Positions 25,630 to 35,049 of a DNA stretch of 57,849 nucleotides are shown piece after piece. Position numbers and translations under genes: made by a program. Within the stretch, counting starts at the first letter, position 1; every line of letters begins with the position of its first letter. The notes beneath the pieces were generated by a model that was given only the letters and a program-made list of their open reading frames with translations, was not told the DNA's origin and ran no database searches. Source of the DNA: Pseudobacteriovorax antillogorgiicola (lineage in GTDB: Bacteria; Bdellovibrionota_B; Oligoflexia; Oligoflexales; CAIYRB01); assembly GCA_945862295.1 (NCBI GenBank), contig CAMAXT010000006.1, positions 1 to 57,849 on the forward strand, given 5' to 3'.

Positions 25630-27009
25630 CTATTTGGTGTCACGGTAGATTGTAAATTCTACACGGCGGTTAAGCTGACGACCTTGGAAGTTACCGTTGT
25701 CAGCGATTGGATTGCTTTCGCCCTTACCGAACGACGATAGTTTCGCTGGATCAATCTTATGCTTCTCGATCAGCCACTTTCTAATGGTGTTAGCGCGGCG
25801 ACGGCTTAAATCAGTATTATATTCTACAGAACCAATACTATCTGTGTGTCCTTCAATTACCAGTTTCGTGAACACTGGCTTTTGATTTATGTAATTTACT
25901 AACTTCTTAAGAGTGTTGTCGGCACCACCAACAACAAGGCTATCAGAATCAAACTCGAACAAAACGTCATGAATGACGATCTTTTCTTTTGGCTGCATTG
26001 GGCCAGAGAAAGCATCAACTGGTTTTCCAGCAACAGTCTTGGTTGATTCTTTTGGTGCGCTAAATACTGGACCAGTTGTATAGTTCAATCCTGCATAAAC
26101 TCGAAAGTCTGGCGAGCCGCGTCCATGGATAAGTTCAGTGCCGGCACCGATGTGCCCTGCAAGTGCAGTTGTGAAGTCATATTTCAGTCCGGCGATTGCT
26201 TCCGCTGAAGACGAAAGACGATCTGAGTTCTCGTTTTCGCTTTTAGCTGGTTGGGAACCAAAAACTTCAAAAATTATTTTTGTATCAATGGATGAAAACA
26301 GGTAACTCGCTGCCACTGAACCAATGATTTGATTTCCTAATGGTTCAATTGGTGATTCTGCATCGACTTTAGTGCCTGGATTTCTCCATCTATGGCCAAG
26401 GTTGAGACCGAGAGCGATGTTCTTAATTGTTGTATCCATGACAAGTTCAAGATTTGTTGTTGGACCAGCATCTTTACCAGTATAGGGGTTGTTTTTAATT
26501 CTGTTGATGTTCGCAGAGCCGACGACTGCGACACCGTATTCATCTGTACCCCAGAGGCGTATTTTTGTATTAAAGCGGATCTCAGTGTTACCGTTGCTAC
26601 CAAATTGACCTCGGAAACCTTCCGATTCAACTTCTTGATGCAGCATCTGCGGAGCACTAAAGCCAATGTCCCAACCTGGTAGGAGGCCAATACCGATATT
26701 TAAATCACCAGCTAAGATCGAATCTGAATATTTAGTGGGCCCGATCGCGCTGTTATCGAAATGGGGGAGAGTATTATAGGCTTGATTGATGAATAGGCCG
26801 AAGTTTACAACTCCTGGCTTCAATGTTTCAGACGATTGAACCGTAACGAAGTCTAAGCCAGAAGTAATCGTATTAAAATTCTGAGTGTCACTGCCCACAA
26901 CATTGGCAAAACTGACAGGTGTCAATGCTTGTGACAGGCATATTAGACCTGAAACCCAGCTCATTGCTTGTTTCGATTTTCTCAATTTTCTCAACATCAG
27001 CGGCGACAT
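25630..27009 (-). CDS. OmpA-family outer-membrane protein
   Basis: ATG 27009 has GGAG six bases upstream; the longer in-frame version starting at 27072 is unlikely. A signal peptide (about residues 1-35, ending SFA) leads into a ~300-residue beta-rich region that looks like a barrel (repeated alternating strands such as TNLELVMDTTIKN and GLNLGHRWRN). The C-terminus is an OmpA-like peptidoglycan-binding domain: VLFEFDSDSLV, VIEGHTDSIGS, NTDLSRRRANTIRKWL, SSFGKGESNPI and RQLNRRVEF. It probably anchors the outer membrane to peptidoglycan. Divergent from the gene at 27329 across a 319-base region without other genes. Confidence 0.85.
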   Translation of the reverse strand: MSPLMLRKLRKSKQAMSWVSGLICLSQALTPVSFANVVGSDTQNFNTITSGLDFVTVQSSETLKPGVVNFGLFINQAYNTLPHFDNSAIGPTKYSDSILAGDLNIGIGLLPGWDIGFSAPQMLHQEVESEGFRGQFGSNGNTEIRFNTKIRLWGTDEYGVAVVGSANINRIKNNPYTGKDAGPTTNLELVMDTTIKNIALGLNLGHRWRNPGTKVDAESPIEPLGNQIIGSVAASYLFSSIDTKIIFEVFGSQPAKSENENSDRLSSSAEAIAGLKYDFTTALAGHIGAGTELIHGRGSPDFRVYAGLNYTTGPVFSAPKESTKTVAGKPVDAFSGPMQPKEKIVIHDVLFEFDSDSLVVGGADNTLKKLVNYINQKPVFTKLVIEGHTDSIGSVEYNTDLSRRRANTIRKWLIEKHKIDPAKLSSFGKGESNPIADNGNFQGRQLNRRVEFTIYRDTK

Positions 27010-27328
27010 ATAAAACTCCACAGGGCCCTTCGGGTATCGGTGATGGCAGCGAACTGTCATCGTCACTCCCACCCTTTTTGCAACGAAAGTGCCAGAACGT
27101 AAGGTTCGTTTTTATGGATCATATCGTTATTAGCCGCAAGTTGTAGGTTTGCTAGGTGTCATAAAAAGCGTCCTACTGACCAGTTTTTTTGCACAATTTG
27201 CTAGGAATCTGGAATTTCACCTCACAAGTTTCAGAGGGTTACGGACTTGGCCGTTGGCATCCTCCTTGCTTTACCACCAGTGTTGCGAATCCCTGTTGTT
27301 GCTGTCCCTGTCCTGAATTGGGTGGTTT
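27010..27328. other. Intergenic region between divergent genes
   Basis: About 319 bases that should hold promoters for the OmpA gene (leftward) and the methyltransferase gene (rightward). I see no tRNA, repeat or convincing gene. Confidence 0.5.
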
Positions 27329-28720
27329 ATGGAAAAGATGCTGGGTGTGAAATTTAGCCGTCAAGCTTGGAGTTCTGTCTTAGCTGCCGCTGCTGTATTC
27401 AGTCTTGCTGGCGCTTGGTTGTTCGATGCTGTTGGGTTCAGCTCCCAATCATTGACACCGCTGAACTTTGTTTTTTCGATTATTTTGGCGTGTATCGGCG
27501 CATATTTGTTTCTACCTGTTTTAAAAGATCATGGTCCGCAAGCTTCGACGATCATCAAAGATGTTATTCTAGAAACTCGTAAGACATTGGCAAGATACCG
27601 CCTAACAGAAACTAAAAAGAACATGTCTCTATGGGACGAACACGATCCCCGAGTTGATATGGGATTATTTTCTGCCAATGTTCCAACTTTTGTTCTCAAT
27701 AATGAGCAGCGTTTCCTAGACTGGAATGTCGCCTTCGATTTGATTTTTGGCCATAGCGCTACCATAAAAAAAGGCGGACACATCTCTGCTTGGTTTGAAC
27801 ACCTAGACAATTTTAAACGAGTCGCAGTGCGGTCCCAGAAGCTTTATGGGGAAGGAATCTTGCCTATTTCAGACCGTGAACGCGCCACCTATATGTCAAA
27901 AGAATTTGGTCGCATGGTTTTCACTAAAATCATGAGTCCTATCATTGACCGTCAGACCGGCAGGATCGTTGGCTGGAATGTCGTCCTAAATATCAATTCG
28001 GTAAATAAGCGCGAGTTGTTTCTCGAGAAACTCTATGCTGCTATCGAACTTGAAACCAAACGCATTCGTTACGCATCGGCTTACGATAGTTTATTTGGCA
28101 GCTACAGCGCGTACAAAAAAGTAGTTGATACTCATTTGGATACCCATAAGGATGCTGAGCGGCTTTTAGAAGTTGGCTGCGGTACTGGGGCTGTTACCTG
28201 TAAAGGTGCTGCGCGCGGTATCAAGGTCACTGCTATCGATGGTGACGTTCATATGCTCAGAAAGCTCAGAGATAAAAAAGATATCAATGCCCTTCCTGTT
28301 CGTATTATTAAGCAACATCCTGAAGACATGAAAAAAGTTCCTGAGAACCGTTACGATGGTGCAGTGATGATGCTGAATGCACACAAATATCAGGATATAA
28401 CGACCGTTTTTCGCTCGATATTTAATTCATTGAAACCAGGTGCGCTGTTGTCAGTGAGCGCTCTCGATGCCCAGAACGGTTTAGACGGCATGTACAACGG
28501 CCTTAGGACTTCATTGGAAGTGAACGGTAAATACGAGAAGCTCAAGCATCAGTTCAATCAAGTTGTTGATTTTGATCAAGAGCTTTTCCGTCGAAACGCC
28601 TACCGTCATGTTAGCCGCGAAGATTTGCGAGCTTTGATGCTTGAGGCCGGCTTTTCCATTGCTGACGAAAAATCCGGAATGTTAGGTGGTTGCGCACTTA
28701 TGGTTGTCGGCCGTAAGTAA
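27329..28720 (+). CDS. Membrane-anchored PAS-like/SAM methyltransferase protein
   Basis: Two N-terminal transmembrane helices (about residues 14-36 and 44-64) are followed by a PAS-like segment (FVLNNEQRFLDWNVAFDLIFG around 121-141, with DRQTGRIVGWNVVLNIN at 208-224), and then a class I methyltransferase domain with LLEVGCGTGAVT at 279-290, a CNGDVHMLRK-like acidic strand, and GAVMMLNAHKY. The C-terminal part continues as a typical small-molecule methyltransferase. This order (membrane anchor, sensory-like domain, methyltransferase) is unusual; the substrate and signal are unknown. The start (27329 or 27338) is uncertain. Confidence 0.6.
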   Translation: MEKMLGVKFSRQAWSSVLAAAAVFSLAGAWLFDAVGFSSQSLTPLNFVFSIILACIGAYLFLPVLKDHGPQASTIIKDVILETRKTLARYRLTETKKNMSLWDEHDPRVDMGLFSANVPTFVLNNEQRFLDWNVAFDLIFGHSATIKKGGHISAWFEHLDNFKRVAVRSQKLYGEGILPISDRERATYMSKEFGRMVFTKIMSPIIDRQTGRIVGWNVVLNINSVNKRELFLEKLYAAIELETKRIRYASAYDSLFGSYSAYKKVVDTHLDTHKDAERLLEVGCGTGAVTCKGAARGIKVTAIDGDVHMLRKLRDKKDINALPVRIIKQHPEDMKKVPENRYDGAVMMLNAHKYQDITTVFRSIFNSLKPGALLSVSALDAQNGLDGMYNGLRTSLEVNGKYEKLKHQFNQVVDFDQELFRRNAYRHVSREDLRALMLEAGFSIADEKSGMLGGCALMVVGRK

Positions 28721-28768
28721 AATCAGCCGTAATATTTCTATTCAATTACCCTCTTCAGTGTGATAAAT

Positions 28769-28797
28769 GCCTCCAGAATGAAAACCTTTCTGGAGGC
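28769..28797 (+). promoter_or_regulatory. Hairpin sequestering the cyclophilin ribosome-binding site
   Basis: GCCTCCAGAA (28769-28778) pairs perfectly with TTCTGGAGGC (28788-28797) around a nine-base loop. The right arm contains GGAGG (28792-28796), the ribosome-binding site nine bases before ATG 28806. Confidence 0.7.
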
Positions 28798-28805
28798 CAA
28801 CTTTT

Positions 28806-29342
28806 ATGGCAGCTAACCGAAAAAAAGAAGTCGATGCAGCAGTTGCAGATGTTGACTTTGCTAAGAATGATTACCAAGTAAAACTGAAAACAAGCATGGG
28901 TGACATCACCTTAGATCTCTGGCCAGACGTTGCACCAGGACATTGCAAAAATATTATAGGACTAGCAAAAATTGGCTTCTATGACGGTCTGATTTTTCAC
29001 CGCGTCATTGAAGGGTTCGTCATTCAGGGCGGTTGCCCTGTTAAAAATGGTACCGGCGGTCCGGGATATAACGTCAATGCAGAATTCAACAAACGTCCGC
29101 ATGACAAAGGCGTATTGTCGATGGCACGGGCACAAGATCCGAACTCAGCTGGCAGCCAGTTTTTTCTCTGCCTTGGTCGCGTAGCAAACCTTGATAACCA
29201 ATATACTGGTTTCGGTGTAACTGCAGATCAATCTAGCTTAGATGTTGTTTTGAAGATTGGTTCTGTAAGAACAGGCCCTGGCGATAAGCCTGTTGAAGAC
29301 GTGACCATTCAAAAGGCCAGCGTTAGCGTAAAAGCAAAATAA
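28806..29342 (+). CDS. Cyclophilin-type peptidyl-prolyl isomerase
   Basis: Cyclophilin domain: VKLKTSMGDITLDLWPDVAPGHCKN, then FYDGLIFHRVIEGFVIQGGCP, GTGGPGYNVNAEF, GVLSMARAQDPNSAGSQFFLC and FGVTADQSSLDVVLKIG. It catalyses Xaa-Pro isomerisation. No signal peptide is present, so it is cytoplasmic, unlike the FKBP gene at 16360. A 10-base-pair hairpin masks the ribosome-binding site (see regulatory feature). A terminator follows 20 bases after the stop. Confidence 0.92.
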   Translation: MAANRKKEVDAAVADVDFAKNDYQVKLKTSMGDITLDLWPDVAPGHCKNIIGLAKIGFYDGLIFHRVIEGFVIQGGCPVKNGTGGPGYNVNAEFNKRPHDKGVLSMARAQDPNSAGSQFFLCLGRVANLDNQYTGFGVTADQSSLDVVLKIGSVRTGPGDKPVEDVTIQKASVSVKAK

Positions 29343-29361
29343 TTTTCAGAATTTTATATCT

Positions 29362-29399
29362 GGCCCTGATTCCATAAAGGTGATCAGGGCCTTGTTTAT
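29362..29399 (+). terminator. Rho-independent terminator
   Basis: GGCCCTGAT pairs with ATCAGGGCC around TCCATAAAGGTG, followed by TTGTTTATTT. It ends the cyclophilin gene. Confidence 0.8.
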
Positions 29400-30634
29400 T
29401 TATAGACGCTGTATGTTAGGCCGAAAGAATCGAGCTCTTTAATGTCATGCTGAGTACTTATCCAGATTTCTTGATCTTTAGCCGTTGGGATAGTCAGATG
29501 CAGATGCATAGTTTGAATTGTGGACTTCCTATAGTCCCACCATTTTTCAGCTTTCGCCACGATTTTGACTGCTTCAAAGTGGTATAAAATCTGAAGCAAT
29601 GCGCCCGCACCAAGTCGATGATTGTCTAAAAAGTTAGTACTGTATTCTGCATGTAGTGTTGCTAATAGTGCGCCCTGCAGAGTTCCCGCAAAAGCCTCTG
29701 CTGCTGCTCCAATCGCAGGTAGAAACCGTACACTTTTACAGTTTCTGCATGCTTCAGGATCATCTTCGGATGCAATGTCTGCTAAAATGCGCCAAGCAGG
29801 TGAAAAACCCACTGGGTTTGTTTGACGAAAATTTGCAGTACTGATCAGAATCATTTGGTCGAGGTCTAAGTACTTTTCAGAGATACCGTACCTCAGAGAC
29901 GGAGCCAAAAATACGACTTCGAGGTTTGAACTTGATGGATCAGTCCCACTCAAATACTCGTGAACCGCAGGTCGGATAGTTGCTGTTAGCCATGCTGATG
30001 ATTGCGAATGTTCGAAACCCAAACCATAGCGAAACGTTCCTGGTTTATCATGGGGTGGATAAGGATTTGGTTTTGCAGGAGTAGGGTTAGCAATGCCGCT
30101 TTGTGCTCTCTTGCGCAGCAACTCTTTCGTCAATGCTGCAGCGTTATCTCCTATTGCCCCTTGTGCGCTGTGCTTGTTGTAGTTCATGTAGAGAATTGCA
30201 GTATCTAGCACCGCTACATCGTTAGTTACAACTTTGTTACCTTTCAGACTCACGTGAAAGTCGGTCCTCTGCTCAGGTGACAGCGAGTCATAACTTCTTT
30301 TTATCCTGCTATGAAGAGACGGTCTAAAGGTCCAAGATTGAACAATCCCCGCATTGATTAAAACTTTGATCGTATCAATCGGGATGACCCATGTGTTCAA
30401 TGTCCCTGTTAGGTCATGTTCAGGTGTGACTGCTTCGATGGCTTTGAGTAAGTGATATGAACAATTTTCGTCGAAAAAGAAATATTCCCAGTGCGCATTG
30501 TTGATTAGTTCGTAGAGGTGTAGGGTCAAGTTTTGGCTTTGTTCTTCCGGCACCGCCTCATTTAAATCTTTAAGAAAATCCCCAAATATGTTGTAGTTGG
30601 CATGTAGGAGCTTCCGATGCCAACTTTGACGCAA
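29396..30634 (-). pseudogene. 5'-truncated DUF4105-family gene
   Basis: The product resembles the back half of DUF4105 proteins: HLYELINNAHWEYFFFDENCSYHLLKAIEAVTP is the conserved FFFDENCS core, and the remaining ~300 residues look like the beta-rich C-terminal part of those envelope proteins. The usual signal peptide and front half (about 150-200 residues) are missing: the only in-frame start near the front is TTG 30634, which lacks a ribosome-binding site and lies inside the divergent OxyR gene. The frame stays open downstream, so a remnant left by a deletion or rearrangement is the best reading; an unusually short live gene is possible. Confidence 0.6.
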
Positions 30635-31567
30635 TTAGAATACATCGCAGCAGTGGATCGCTTTCGCCATTTTGGCAAAGCTGCAAAAGCGTGCCATGTG
30701 TCCCAACCTACGCTTTCGATGCAAATTCAAAAAGCAGAAGAGGAGCTTGGTGTTGTTCTATTCGATCGAGAAAAAAAACCGATAGAGCCGACAGAAAAAG
30801 GACTACAACTTCTCCTGCAAGTCACTCAAGTGATCGGTGAGCATCAGCGTCTGATGCAACTCGCTAAGGACCGATCAGGAGAAATTTCCGGTAACTTTCG
30901 TTTAGGAATAATTCCTACTCTCGCACCCTATGTTCTTCCACTCTTTGTCCGCAATTTTTCGTCGGAATACCCGAAGGTCAATCTATATGTCGAAGAAGTC
31001 AAAACAGCTGATATTGTCACTCGCATCAGAAACGACGAATTAGACTGCGGACTTTTGGCAACGCCACTTTCTGAAAATCATATGACTGAGCATGTTTTGT
31101 TCTACGAGCCATTTTATTTGTATGTCTATCCAGGACATAAATTAGCCGACCGCAAGAAGATAGTTGAAGGCGATTTGGACTCAAAAGAACTTCTCCTTCT
31201 TCAGGACGGCCACTGCTTTCGTAATCAAGTAGTGCATTATTGCGGTGTACCTAGTCGGAAGGGAACGGTCGGTAGTGTTCGTTTTGAAAGCGGAAGTTTC
31301 GAAACTCTTAGAAATCTTGTTGATGAAGAATACGGCTACACGCTTTTCCCACATCTTTTTGTTGCACGTCTCTCCGGTCCCGAGAAGGCCCGTTCTGTGC
31401 GTCTTCTGACCAATCCTCAACCCGCACGTGAGGTCAGTCTGATCACCCGCGAGCATCATCTAAAGACGAATATCGTTCTGGCTTTGAAGGAATCTATTAT
31501 AAAATCTCTGCCAAAAGAATTGCGGGCCTTTAAAAATGACCAAGCAGAGATTCTTCCAGTTCTTTAA
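30617..31567 (+). CDS. oxyR: OxyR-type LysR transcriptional regulator
   Basis: A LysR-family helix-turn-helix (FGKAAKACHVSQPTLSMQIQKAEEELG) is followed by a regulatory domain with the OxyR redox switch: DGHC200FRNQVVHYC209, the same eight-residue spacing as Cys199/Cys208 of E. coli OxyR. It senses hydrogen peroxide by disulfide formation and activates peroxide-defence genes. At 316 residues it is close to the usual ~305. It overlaps the truncated DUF4105 gene divergently by 18 bases. No katG/ahp gene is nearby in the window. Confidence 0.88.
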   Translation: MPTLTQLEYIAAVDRFRHFGKAAKACHVSQPTLSMQIQKAEEELGVVLFDREKKPIEPTEKGLQLLLQVTQVIGEHQRLMQLAKDRSGEISGNFRLGIIPTLAPYVLPLFVRNFSSEYPKVNLYVEEVKTADIVTRIRNDELDCGLLATPLSENHMTEHVLFYEPFYLYVYPGHKLADRKKIVEGDLDSKELLLLQDGHCFRNQVVHYCGVPSRKGTVGSVRFESGSFETLRNLVDEEYGYTLFPHLFVARLSGPEKARSVRLLTNPQPAREVSLITREHHLKTNIVLALKESIIKSLPKELRAFKNDQAEILPVL

Positions 31568-31920
31568 ATGCAACTTCGTTTTTTAATGCTTTGTGATGAG
31601 AATCCGGGCAAAAACTCCCGGTTTCCGGTATATGAGTCGCCCAATTTTTATCTTCACCACCTCCTTATTAAATATTGTAATATCAGTGAGTTGCGTGTAC
31701 CTTATGGCTCGTGAAATGTGAGTCAAAGCTCTTATTTCCGAAATGCACGTTGCGGTAAATATTTTGTTAACTACTAATGATTACCAGTAATAGCTGTGTT
31801 TTCATGGCAATAGTGCGTCGGCACAGGTTTAATCCATTTCTAAATGATTCACGTAAAATGCCGAAGGGCTTTCAAGATCTTACGATTATGTTGTCTGTTA
31901 CTTTGTGAAGGAGTGTTGTT
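31568..31920. other. Intergenic region between oxyR and the FadE-type gene
   Basis: 353 bases. A 48-codon ORF begins at ATG 31568, directly after the oxyR stop, but has no ribosome-binding site or recognisable product. A small hairpin, CCGGG...CCCGG followed by TTTCC, lies around 31610 and could be a weak oxyR terminator. Otherwise nothing is evident. Confidence 0.4.
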
Positions 31921-34377
31921 ATGGGCGAATTTCACGGCTGGCTTACACAGAATATCGGAGTCGGTGCTTGGGCGCTGTTTTTGATAGCGCTGCTTGTTAC
32001 CGGCTTTGTAGGTTCACCGCTTGTGGTATGGACAGTAGTGGTAGCGATAGGCATGTGGCTGACGGGTGTTCATCCAATTTTGTTTGTTGTTGTAATGGTG
32101 CCATTCATTTTTATGAATATCGTCCCGCTTAGACGTGCGATCGTCTCAAGTCAAGTCATGACGATCCTAAAGAAAATGAAATTGATGCCAGTGATCTCAG
32201 AAACAGAACGCGTCGCGCTCGAAGCCGGTTCGACCTGGGTTGACGCCGAGCTTTTCTCTGGCCGTCCTGACTTCAACCGTATCAGAAAAGAGCCGTATGC
32301 AAGACCGTCTGTGGAAGAACAGGCATTTGTCGACAACCAAGTCGCAAAAGTTTGTAGCATGGTTTCCGATTGGGAGGTCTTTAACCGTGGTGACTTGCCT
32401 CCAGAAGTTTGGGCGTACCTAAAGAAAGAAAAGTTTTTTGGCATGATTGTGCCAAAGGAATACGGCGGCCTCGGATTCTCTGCCGTCGGACATAGCGAAG
32501 TTATCGCAAAACTAGGTACCCACTCGACGCCACTATGCGTAACGGTCATGGTGCCAAATTCACTCGGGCCAGCTGAACTTCTAGCGCATTATGGTACTGA
32601 CGAGCAGAAGAAATACTATCTGCCTCGGCTAGCTGATGGTTTGGAAATCCCGTGTTTTGCCTTGACCGAACCTAATGCAGGATCTGATGCCGGATCTTTA
32701 ACTTCGAGTGCTGTTGTGTTCAAAGGTGATGATGGAAAATTGTACCTGAAACTTAACTGGGACAAACGCTACATCACGCTTGCTGCTGTCGCGACCCTAG
32801 TTGGTTTAGCGGTCAAACTTAAAGACCCAGATAATCTACTTGGTAAAGGTACTGATCCAGGAATAACCTGCGTTCTGGTACCGGCAAAAACTAAAGGTGT
32901 GATTTTGGGCAAGCGCCACAACCCAATGGGTGTGCCGTTCTACAACTGTCCAACACACGGTGAAAATGTTGTAGTATCAGTCGATCAGATTATTGGCGGC
33001 GCTGCAGGTGCCGGTCGTGGATGGCAGATGCTAATGGAGTGCTTAGCCGCAGGTCGCGCTATTTCGCTGCCCTCTCAAGCTGCCGGAGGTGCGAAATTTC
33101 TGACGCGTTTAACGAGTGGTTACTGTGCTGTTCGTCGTCAATTCGGGCTGCAAATCGGTCACTTTGAAGGCGTTGAAGAGCCTTTAGCGCGTATTACCGC
33201 GTTATCATACCTAATGGAAGCCGCACGCCTCTACACAGTGGGTGCAGTTGATAGTGGTCTGAAGCCGGCAGTAGTTTCTGCAATTGCAAAATACAATCAG
33301 ACTGAGCTGTCTCGAAAACTCATGAATGATGCTATGGACGTTCTCGGCGGCGCGGCGATTTCTCGTGGACCACGAAACCGCATTGCAAATGCATACATCG
33401 GCACGCCGATTAGTATCACTGTGGAAGGCGCCAATATCCTGACTCGCTGTATGATTATCTTTGGACAAGGTGCGATTCGTTGCCATCCTTTCGCCTACCG
33501 CGAAGTCAAAGCTATGGCCGAGAAAAATACCAAAGAATTCGATTCAGCATTTTGGGGCCACATCGGACACGTTGTGCGAAACACCTGCCGCTCGCTCTTG
33601 CTCAGCTTGTCTCGCGGGTATCTTGCAAAAGTTCCTTCTGGTCCCGGGGCAAAGTATTACCGCAAACTAGCTTGGGCTTCCGCTAGCTTTTCCATCATGG
33701 CAGACATTGCGATGGGCACGCTTGGTGGCAAGTTAAAACTTAAGGAGAAACTAACTGGTCGTTACGCTGATATCTTGTCTTGGATGTACCTAGCTAGTGC
33801 GACACTTAGAAGGTATGAAGCAGAAGGTTACCGTAAAGACCATGAAGACGTGTTCCATTATTCAATGCAGTATTCAATGGCCCGGATTCAAGAAGGTTTT
33901 AACGGCATCTTTAGCAACTTCGAAGCTCCAATTATCGGTGGAATTTTCCGCACTGTTCTCGCTGGCTGGTCTCGCATCAATTCTCTCGGATTCGAAGCGT
34001 CAGATGAACTAGGTCATCGCATTTCGCGCGCTGTGCAAGTTCCAGGTGAATTTAGAAACTCGCTCACCCAAGGTATTATCGAATCCGCAAAACCGGGCGA
34101 CGCAGGCGCGATACTTGAGCGTGCATTTACACTCTGCTTCCAGTCCGAAGAAATCTTAAAACGAATTAGCAAAGCGTCTCGCAAGAAATTGTTACCTAAG
34201 AAAAGAGCAACCCTCTTGGTGAAAGAAGCTGTTGAAGCGAAAATCATCACCGAGCAGGAAGCAAAAATCCTGGAAGAAGCAAACGCTGCCCGGGACGAAG
34301 CGATTAAAGTTGATGCCTTTAGTTTGGAAGATTTTAAGGCGAATCTGATGGAAGTGTCCGACCACGCGGTTAGTTAA
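31921..34377 (+). CDS. fadE: FadE-type acyl-CoA dehydrogenase
   Basis: The 818-residue length matches E. coli FadE (814). N-terminal hydrophobic helices (ALFLIALLVTGF and VVVAIGMWLTGV) precede the FAD-dependent dehydrogenase domains, with FGMIVPKEYGGLGFSAV, CFALTEPNAGSDAGS, GFGIS-like strands and ISVEGANILTRC. It catalyses the first step of fatty acid beta-oxidation. AAGGAG precedes ATG 31921. A terminator lies about 60 bases after the stop. Confidence 0.9.
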   Translation: MGEFHGWLTQNIGVGAWALFLIALLVTGFVGSPLVVWTVVVAIGMWLTGVHPILFVVVMVPFIFMNIVPLRRAIVSSQVMTILKKMKLMPVISETERVALEAGSTWVDAELFSGRPDFNRIRKEPYARPSVEEQAFVDNQVAKVCSMVSDWEVFNRGDLPPEVWAYLKKEKFFGMIVPKEYGGLGFSAVGHSEVIAKLGTHSTPLCVTVMVPNSLGPAELLAHYGTDEQKKYYLPRLADGLEIPCFALTEPNAGSDAGSLTSSAVVFKGDDGKLYLKLNWDKRYITLAAVATLVGLAVKLKDPDNLLGKGTDPGITCVLVPAKTKGVILGKRHNPMGVPFYNCPTHGENVVVSVDQIIGGAAGAGRGWQMLMECLAAGRAISLPSQAAGGAKFLTRLTSGYCAVRRQFGLQIGHFEGVEEPLARITALSYLMEAARLYTVGAVDSGLKPAVVSAIAKYNQTELSRKLMNDAMDVLGGAAISRGPRNRIANAYIGTPISITVEGANILTRCMIIFGQGAIRCHPFAYREVKAMAEKNTKEFDSAFWGHIGHVVRNTCRSLLLSLSRGYLAKVPSGPGAKYYRKLAWASASFSIMADIAMGTLGGKLKLKEKLTGRYADILSWMYLASATLRRYEAEGYRKDHEDVFHYSMQYSMARIQEGFNGIFSNFEAPIIGGIFRTVLAGWSRINSLGFEASDELGHRISRAVQVPGEFRNSLTQGIIESAKPGDAGAILERAFTLCFQSEEILKRISKASRKKLLPKKRATLLVKEAVEAKIITEQEAKILEEANAARDEAIKVDAFSLEDFKANLMEVSDHAVS

Positions 34378-34434
34378 GAAGTAAGAATGCTCAGAATGGC
34401 CGCGTCATTCACTGTGTTGAAAGAAACGTTTAGA

Positions 34435-34472
34435 GTCGGTGTAACACCTTAGGTGCCACCGACCCTTGTTTT
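34435..34472 (+). terminator. Rho-independent terminator after fadE
   Basis: GTCGGTG pairs with CACCGAC, with an inner CACC/GGTG stem, and CCTTGTTTT follows. Confidence 0.75.
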
Positions 34473-34602
34473 GGATCTACCTTAAAGTTATCGCTTCTTA
34501 GCAGCATTCTCTTCCTAGTCCGTATAGTTGCGCTGGTTTAAAAATTGACATAGAAAAGAAGGATTGGAGTTCATCCAGCCTTGTTTTCGTGGAGCGATCA
34601 AG

Positions 34603-35049
34603 ATGAAAAAAGTTGGTCTATTTGTTGGTTTAGGCATTGTCGTCATCATTATCATCGCGGCTATGATGGCAGGTAAAATGGGTGAGACTAGCTATGCGTT
34701 CGCAAAAGGTGAAATCATTCTTGATGAATCTTTACTTGAATCCGCTGCCAGAGCATCGACTCTCTATATTATTATCTCGGGAATAGATCGTCCGATGCCT
34801 TTCGGAGCATTTCGTAAAACCATCACCTCAGCGCCAGGCAAAGATGTTTACAAGTTTGTTTTGACGAAAGACAACATTCAAGCAATGCAGGATATCTCTA
34901 CGTGGCCAAACGAAATCAAGCTCAAGGCGCGCTTGGATCTGGACGGCGCGGCCGGACCAGATCAGCCTGGAGACTTAGTCGGAGAACTTTATCCAGTGAC
35001 CCTTGGTTCTAAAGATCTTGTTTTGAAAATCGACCGACTGGTCAATTAG
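34603..35049 (+). CDS. CcmI C-terminal-domain-like exported protein
   Basis: ATG 34603 has GGAG upstream. A single N-terminal hydrophobic segment (GLFVGLGIVVIIIIAAMMAG) is followed by a ~110-residue domain resembling the C-terminal domain of CcmI/CycH, the cytochrome c maturation factor: LYIIISGIDRPMPFGAFRKTI, then KLKARLDLDGAAGPDQPGDLVGELYPV. Other ccm genes are not nearby, so a stand-alone heme or thioether-chaperone role is inference. Its stop overlaps the tadA stop on the other strand (TTAG at 35046-35049). Confidence 0.6.
   Translation: MKKVGLFVGLGIVVIIIIAAMMAGKMGETSYAFAKGEIILDESLLESAARASTLYIIISGIDRPMPFGAFRKTITSAPGKDVYKFVLTKDNIQAMQDISTWPNEIKLKARLDLDGAAGPDQPGDLVGELYPVTLGSKDLVLKIDRLVN

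Noticed and set aside
31568-31714. 48-codon ORF right after oxyR
   Set aside because: It begins one base after the stop without a ribosome-binding site and has no recognisable sequence.
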